Source of the DNA: Euglena gracilis
Taxonomy: Eukaryota > Euglenida > Euglenophyceae > Euglenales
DNA: 64,000 nt
Reading direction: 5' to 3'
Assembly (NCBI GenBank): GCA_039621445.1
Contig: CP154954.1
Span: forward strand, 558,001 to 622,000
Numbering within the stretch: position 1 is the first letter of the stretch; every line of letters starts with the position of its first letter. The position numbers and the translations under genes are program-made. The notes under the pieces are model-generated. The model ran no database searches, was not told where the DNA came from, and saw nothing but the letters and a program-made list of their open reading frames with translations. Shown piece after piece: positions 60,835 to 64,000 of this stretch.

Positions 60835-62630
60835 TAACTGTAGGTGGTCGTGATCAGGAATCAACTGGATTTGCTTGGTGGGGTGCGAAACGTTTTATTT
60901 TTAATGTATTGAAAGTAAGTCTTTTATGGATTAAAGATTAATTTTACATTTTTGAGCTTTAATTTTTGGTATTGTAATCAATATATTTGTATTTGCAATG
61001 TATTTTTTACAAAACGCAAATTTTGTTTAAAAAAGCTTACATTTAAACTTTAATATTTTCTAATAATAAAAGTTTTTTGCAAAAGTAAATTTTATTTTTA
61101 TTTAAAATAAAATATTTAATAATTAAAAGGTTAGTAAAAGTTTTATACTTTTTCGAACATATTAATGAAAACTTTTTATTTTTAAGATTTGAATTTTATA
61201 ATTGGGCATTTGTAAAAAATTTTTTATCATCACATATTTTTTACTTGGTTTAGTCTTTTATCAATTTTGTTTTATTAAGTAGATTTTTGGACCTAAAAAT
61301 TTTTAATTAAAAAATGTATGAAACGTAAAAAATTGTAAATTTTCTGTTTTGACAAAAAACATTTAAGAAAATTTGCAATAAGGTGAGGTATTGTACCGTA
61401 AAAGTTCGTAAATTTTATTTAGGAATTATCCTCATAGAATTATTTTTGTAAAAACTATTGTTAAGTTAAATTTAATTTTATACGCTTTATGAAATAAAAT
61501 TTTCACGTAAAGTGTTTTGGAGGGAAACTTTAGAATTTTAATTTTTTCTATCTTAATCAGGTAATGCTAGACTTATAAATGTATCAGGTAAACTTTTGGG
61601 TGGTGTGTTTTGAATTCTAATTTTTGTGGGGGTGGTTTTTTATGATTTAAAGTTTTTGTTTTTATATTTTTGTTGTTATTTTCTTTTATGATTTTTTATG
61701 AAATTTTTCAAGTTTCTTTTTATCAAAATTTTTCTTGGGAAAAATCTGTTCGTTTATTATTTAAAGTTCAAAGGCGTTTATTTAAAGTTTCTTATATTCA
61801 TGATAAGAAAAATTTATATGAGCTTCAAAAACTTATTTTTCAATCTAATTGTGCAAGATTGTTAGCTATTCGCGAAGTAACACAATTGAGTTTCAATAAA
61901 AAAATTTCAGGAGTTGATGGAAAAACTACTTTAAATTTTTTGGAAAGATTTGAATTAAACGAATATTTAAGAAAAAATTGGAATAATTGGAAGCCTCAAT
62001 CTTTAAGGAAAAGATGTGTTTTCGATTTAAATGAAAATTTAATCTCAGATACAATTTCGACTATTTCGGATCGTTTCTGGCAAGTTTTGATTAAATTTGT
62101 CCTTGAACCTGTTTATGATTTTTTTTTTCATTCATTTAATTTTGGTTTTCGTTATAATGTTCCTATTTATAAGGTTCAGAAAGCTATTTTGCTTAATTTA
62201 TCAAATATTTCGTTTGGTAGTAAAAAAAGAATTTTAAAAGTTGAGTTAAATTGTAATTTTTCTATTTTTAATTATGATTATTTGATGAAAAAATTAATTG
62301 CTCCGAGAAATATTAAATTAGGGATTTTTCGTTTGTTGGAATTAGGTTTCAATTTGCACTTTCCAGAAAATGAGTGTCAAATTTCGACTTTTAGTTCTTT
62401 GTTATTAAACGTTATGTTAAATGGAGTTGAAAACGTTCATAATTGTGTGCGCTATGGTTATTATATGTTATTTTTTTTACGACCCATTACTTACTTTTCT
62501 CTTTTTTTATACTTTTTCTTTTTTTTACTTTATTACTAAGGGTTTTGATTATTTTAGGGTTGGCATTTTAAATTAAAAAGTTAAAATATATTCTGCAATT
62601 CTAGCGCATAATTATTTTTTTCCTTAATCC
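60835..62630 (+). pseudogene. Third copy of psbC exons 3-4 and mat1 5' part
   Basis: psbC exon 60835-60882 (GGRDQESTGFAWW), a second exon at about 61558-61602 (GNARLINVSGKLLG), then mat1 from its start near 61688 to about 62486. After that the sequence degrades: mat1 codons around FLRP are followed by T-rich noise, with recognisable fragments until about 62,625. Confidence 0.8.
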
Positions 62631-64000
62631 ATGAACGTTTTCAAATTCATGTTAACATTAAGTGTTGTTTAATAACAAAGAACTATAAAAGAAATTTGAC
62701 ACATTTCTGGAAAGTAAATTGAATTAATATTCCAAATTTTTTTAACGAAAAATCCCTAATTTAAATCATTTTTTATCGGAGCAATTAACTTTATCAAATA
62801 TAAATTATAAAAATAGAAAAAAAACAATTTAACTCATTTTAATTAAATCTTTTGGTTTCATTTTTTATAAATGAAAATAGCTTCTGAATTATTTTAAATA
62901 GGAACATTATAATTTTTAATAATAAAATTAAATGGATTTTGAAAAAAATTTATGAACAGTTTCTTAGGGCAATTTTAATAAAATTGCTCAGGAATTTTTC
63001 TTTTTTTGATCTCATAAAAATAGTTCGAAAATGTATCTGAGATTAAATTTTCATTTTTTAAATCGACACATATTATTTTGGTTTTAAATGAATTGTTTGC
63101 TTCCACCTTTTTCTATGTTTAATTTTTTCTTCTTTTTTTAAATAAGTTTGTTCAAATTTTTTAAAATATTTAAAGTAGTTTTTTTTTTTTTTAACTCCTG
63201 CATTTTTTTTATTGATTAATTTGTGTTACTAGCGAATAGCTAACATTAGTTTTACATATTTTGATGATGAAAAATAAGTTTTGAAGCTCATCTAAATTTT
63301 CTTATCATGAATATAAGAACTTTTAATTTAAATAAACGCCTGATTTAAATAATAAACGAACAGATTTTAAGAAAAATTTTGATAAAAAATTTTTTTTTTT
63401 AAAACTTGAAAAATTTCATAAAAAATCATAAAGAAAATTTATAAAAAAAAAACATAATTTAAAACAAAAACTTTAAATCATAAAAAAAAACAAAAAATTA
63501 GAATTCAACATAATTAATTTTATACAATTATACAGTTTTAAAGTCTTTAATTACCTTTTTGATTAAATGATAGAATTTAATTTATTTATAATTTTATTTA
63601 AAGTTTCCTGAAAACACTTTACGTGATTTTATTTTTAATAAAGCGTTAAATATAAAATTATTAATTTACTAACAATTTTAGTTTTGTTTTTACAAAAATA
63701 ATTGCATAGTGATATTTATTAATAAAATTTACGAATTTTACGGTTTAAATATTTACCTTATTTAAAATTTTTTTTTGAAATGTTTTTTGTCAAAAGAAAA
63801 TTACAATTTTTTTTTTTTTTCATATATTTTTTTTAAAAATTTTTTTAGGTCCAAAAAAAGATACTTAATAAAACAAATAATTGAAAAAAATTTAAAAAAA
63901 GTAAAAAATATTGTGATGATAAAAAAATTTTTTAATTTTATGAATTATAAAATTCAAATTTTACAAAATAAATAAGTTTTTTATTAATATGTTCGAAAAA
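62631..64000 (+). repeat. Corrupted fold-back copy of 5.17-6.45 kb
   Basis: From about 62,631 the window repeats the + strand of the mat1/psbC intron region (for example CATGAACGTTTTC, then the TTTAATAACAAAGAACTA segment), with many T insertions and losses. No coding frame survives. The sequence reaches psbC intron 3 and runs off the right edge. Confidence 0.8.

Overview
The window is plastid DNA of a photosynthetic euglenid, almost certainly Euglena gracilis or a very close relative. The evidence is a set of photosystem and ribosomal-protein genes cut by many group II introns (5' ends of the GTGCG/GTGTG/TTGCG type, domain V hairpins near the 3' ends) and by ~100-nt group III introns. Several intron sizes measured here agree with E. 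gracilis values I recall: psbE introns of 350 and 326 nt, a psbF twintron of 1,042 nt, an rps3 mixed twintron of 409 nt, a psbC intron of about 4.14 kb carrying mat2, and a 458-codon mat1 in psbC intron 4. These values are from memory and were not looked up.

Layout. (1) 1-14.6 kb, minus strand: the 3' end of psbD (with a maturase-like gene in its intron), then psbC running off the left edge, with mat2 and mat1 in its introns. (2) ~15.0-23.47 kb, plus strand: an inverted second copy of ~14-6.2 kb; 15.0-17.5 kb is badly corrupted, the rest nearly identical. (3) 23.47-24.98 kb: a G-rich, nearly T-free block that I read as artefact. (4) 24.98-34.0 kb, plus strand: trnD, petG, trnK, psaA, psaB. 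(5) 34.0-~41.4 kb: an AT-homopolymer-ridden copy of psaB exon 7 through rps3. (6) ~41.4-45.4 kb: roaA, rpl16, rpl14. (7) 45,416-45,475: the 60-nt loop of a large palindrome. (8) 45.48-59.57 kb, minus strand: the clean inverted copy of (5)-(7), holding psaB 3' exons, psbE-psbF-psbL-psbJ and rpl23-rpl2-rps19-rpl22-rps3-roaA-rpl16-rpl14. (9) 59.57-62.6 kb, plus strand: a third copy of mat2/psbC/mat1 sequence, joined inside psaB intron 4. (10) 62.6-64.0 kb: the same mat1/psbC region folded back again, heavily corrupted.

Genes and functions. psaA/psaB form the photosystem I core heterodimer; psbD/psbC encode photosystem II D2 and CP43; psbE/F/L/J encode cytochrome b559 and small PSII subunits; petG is a small cytochrome b6f subunit. 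The rpl23-to-rpl14 cluster is the plastid remnant of the S10/spc ribosomal operons. Four intron-related maturase-like proteins (mat1, mat2, roaA and one in a psbD intron) are present; where the reverse-transcriptase catalytic motif can be placed (mat1, mat2, psbD intron) it is lost.

The three fold-back junctions, the one-sided corruption of duplicate arms and the G-rich and C-rich blocks suggest an assembly built from fold-back chimeric or amplified reads rather than a native genome arrangement. For gene content, trust the clean copies: 25-34 kb, 45.5-59.5 kb, and the minus-strand copy at 1-14 kb.
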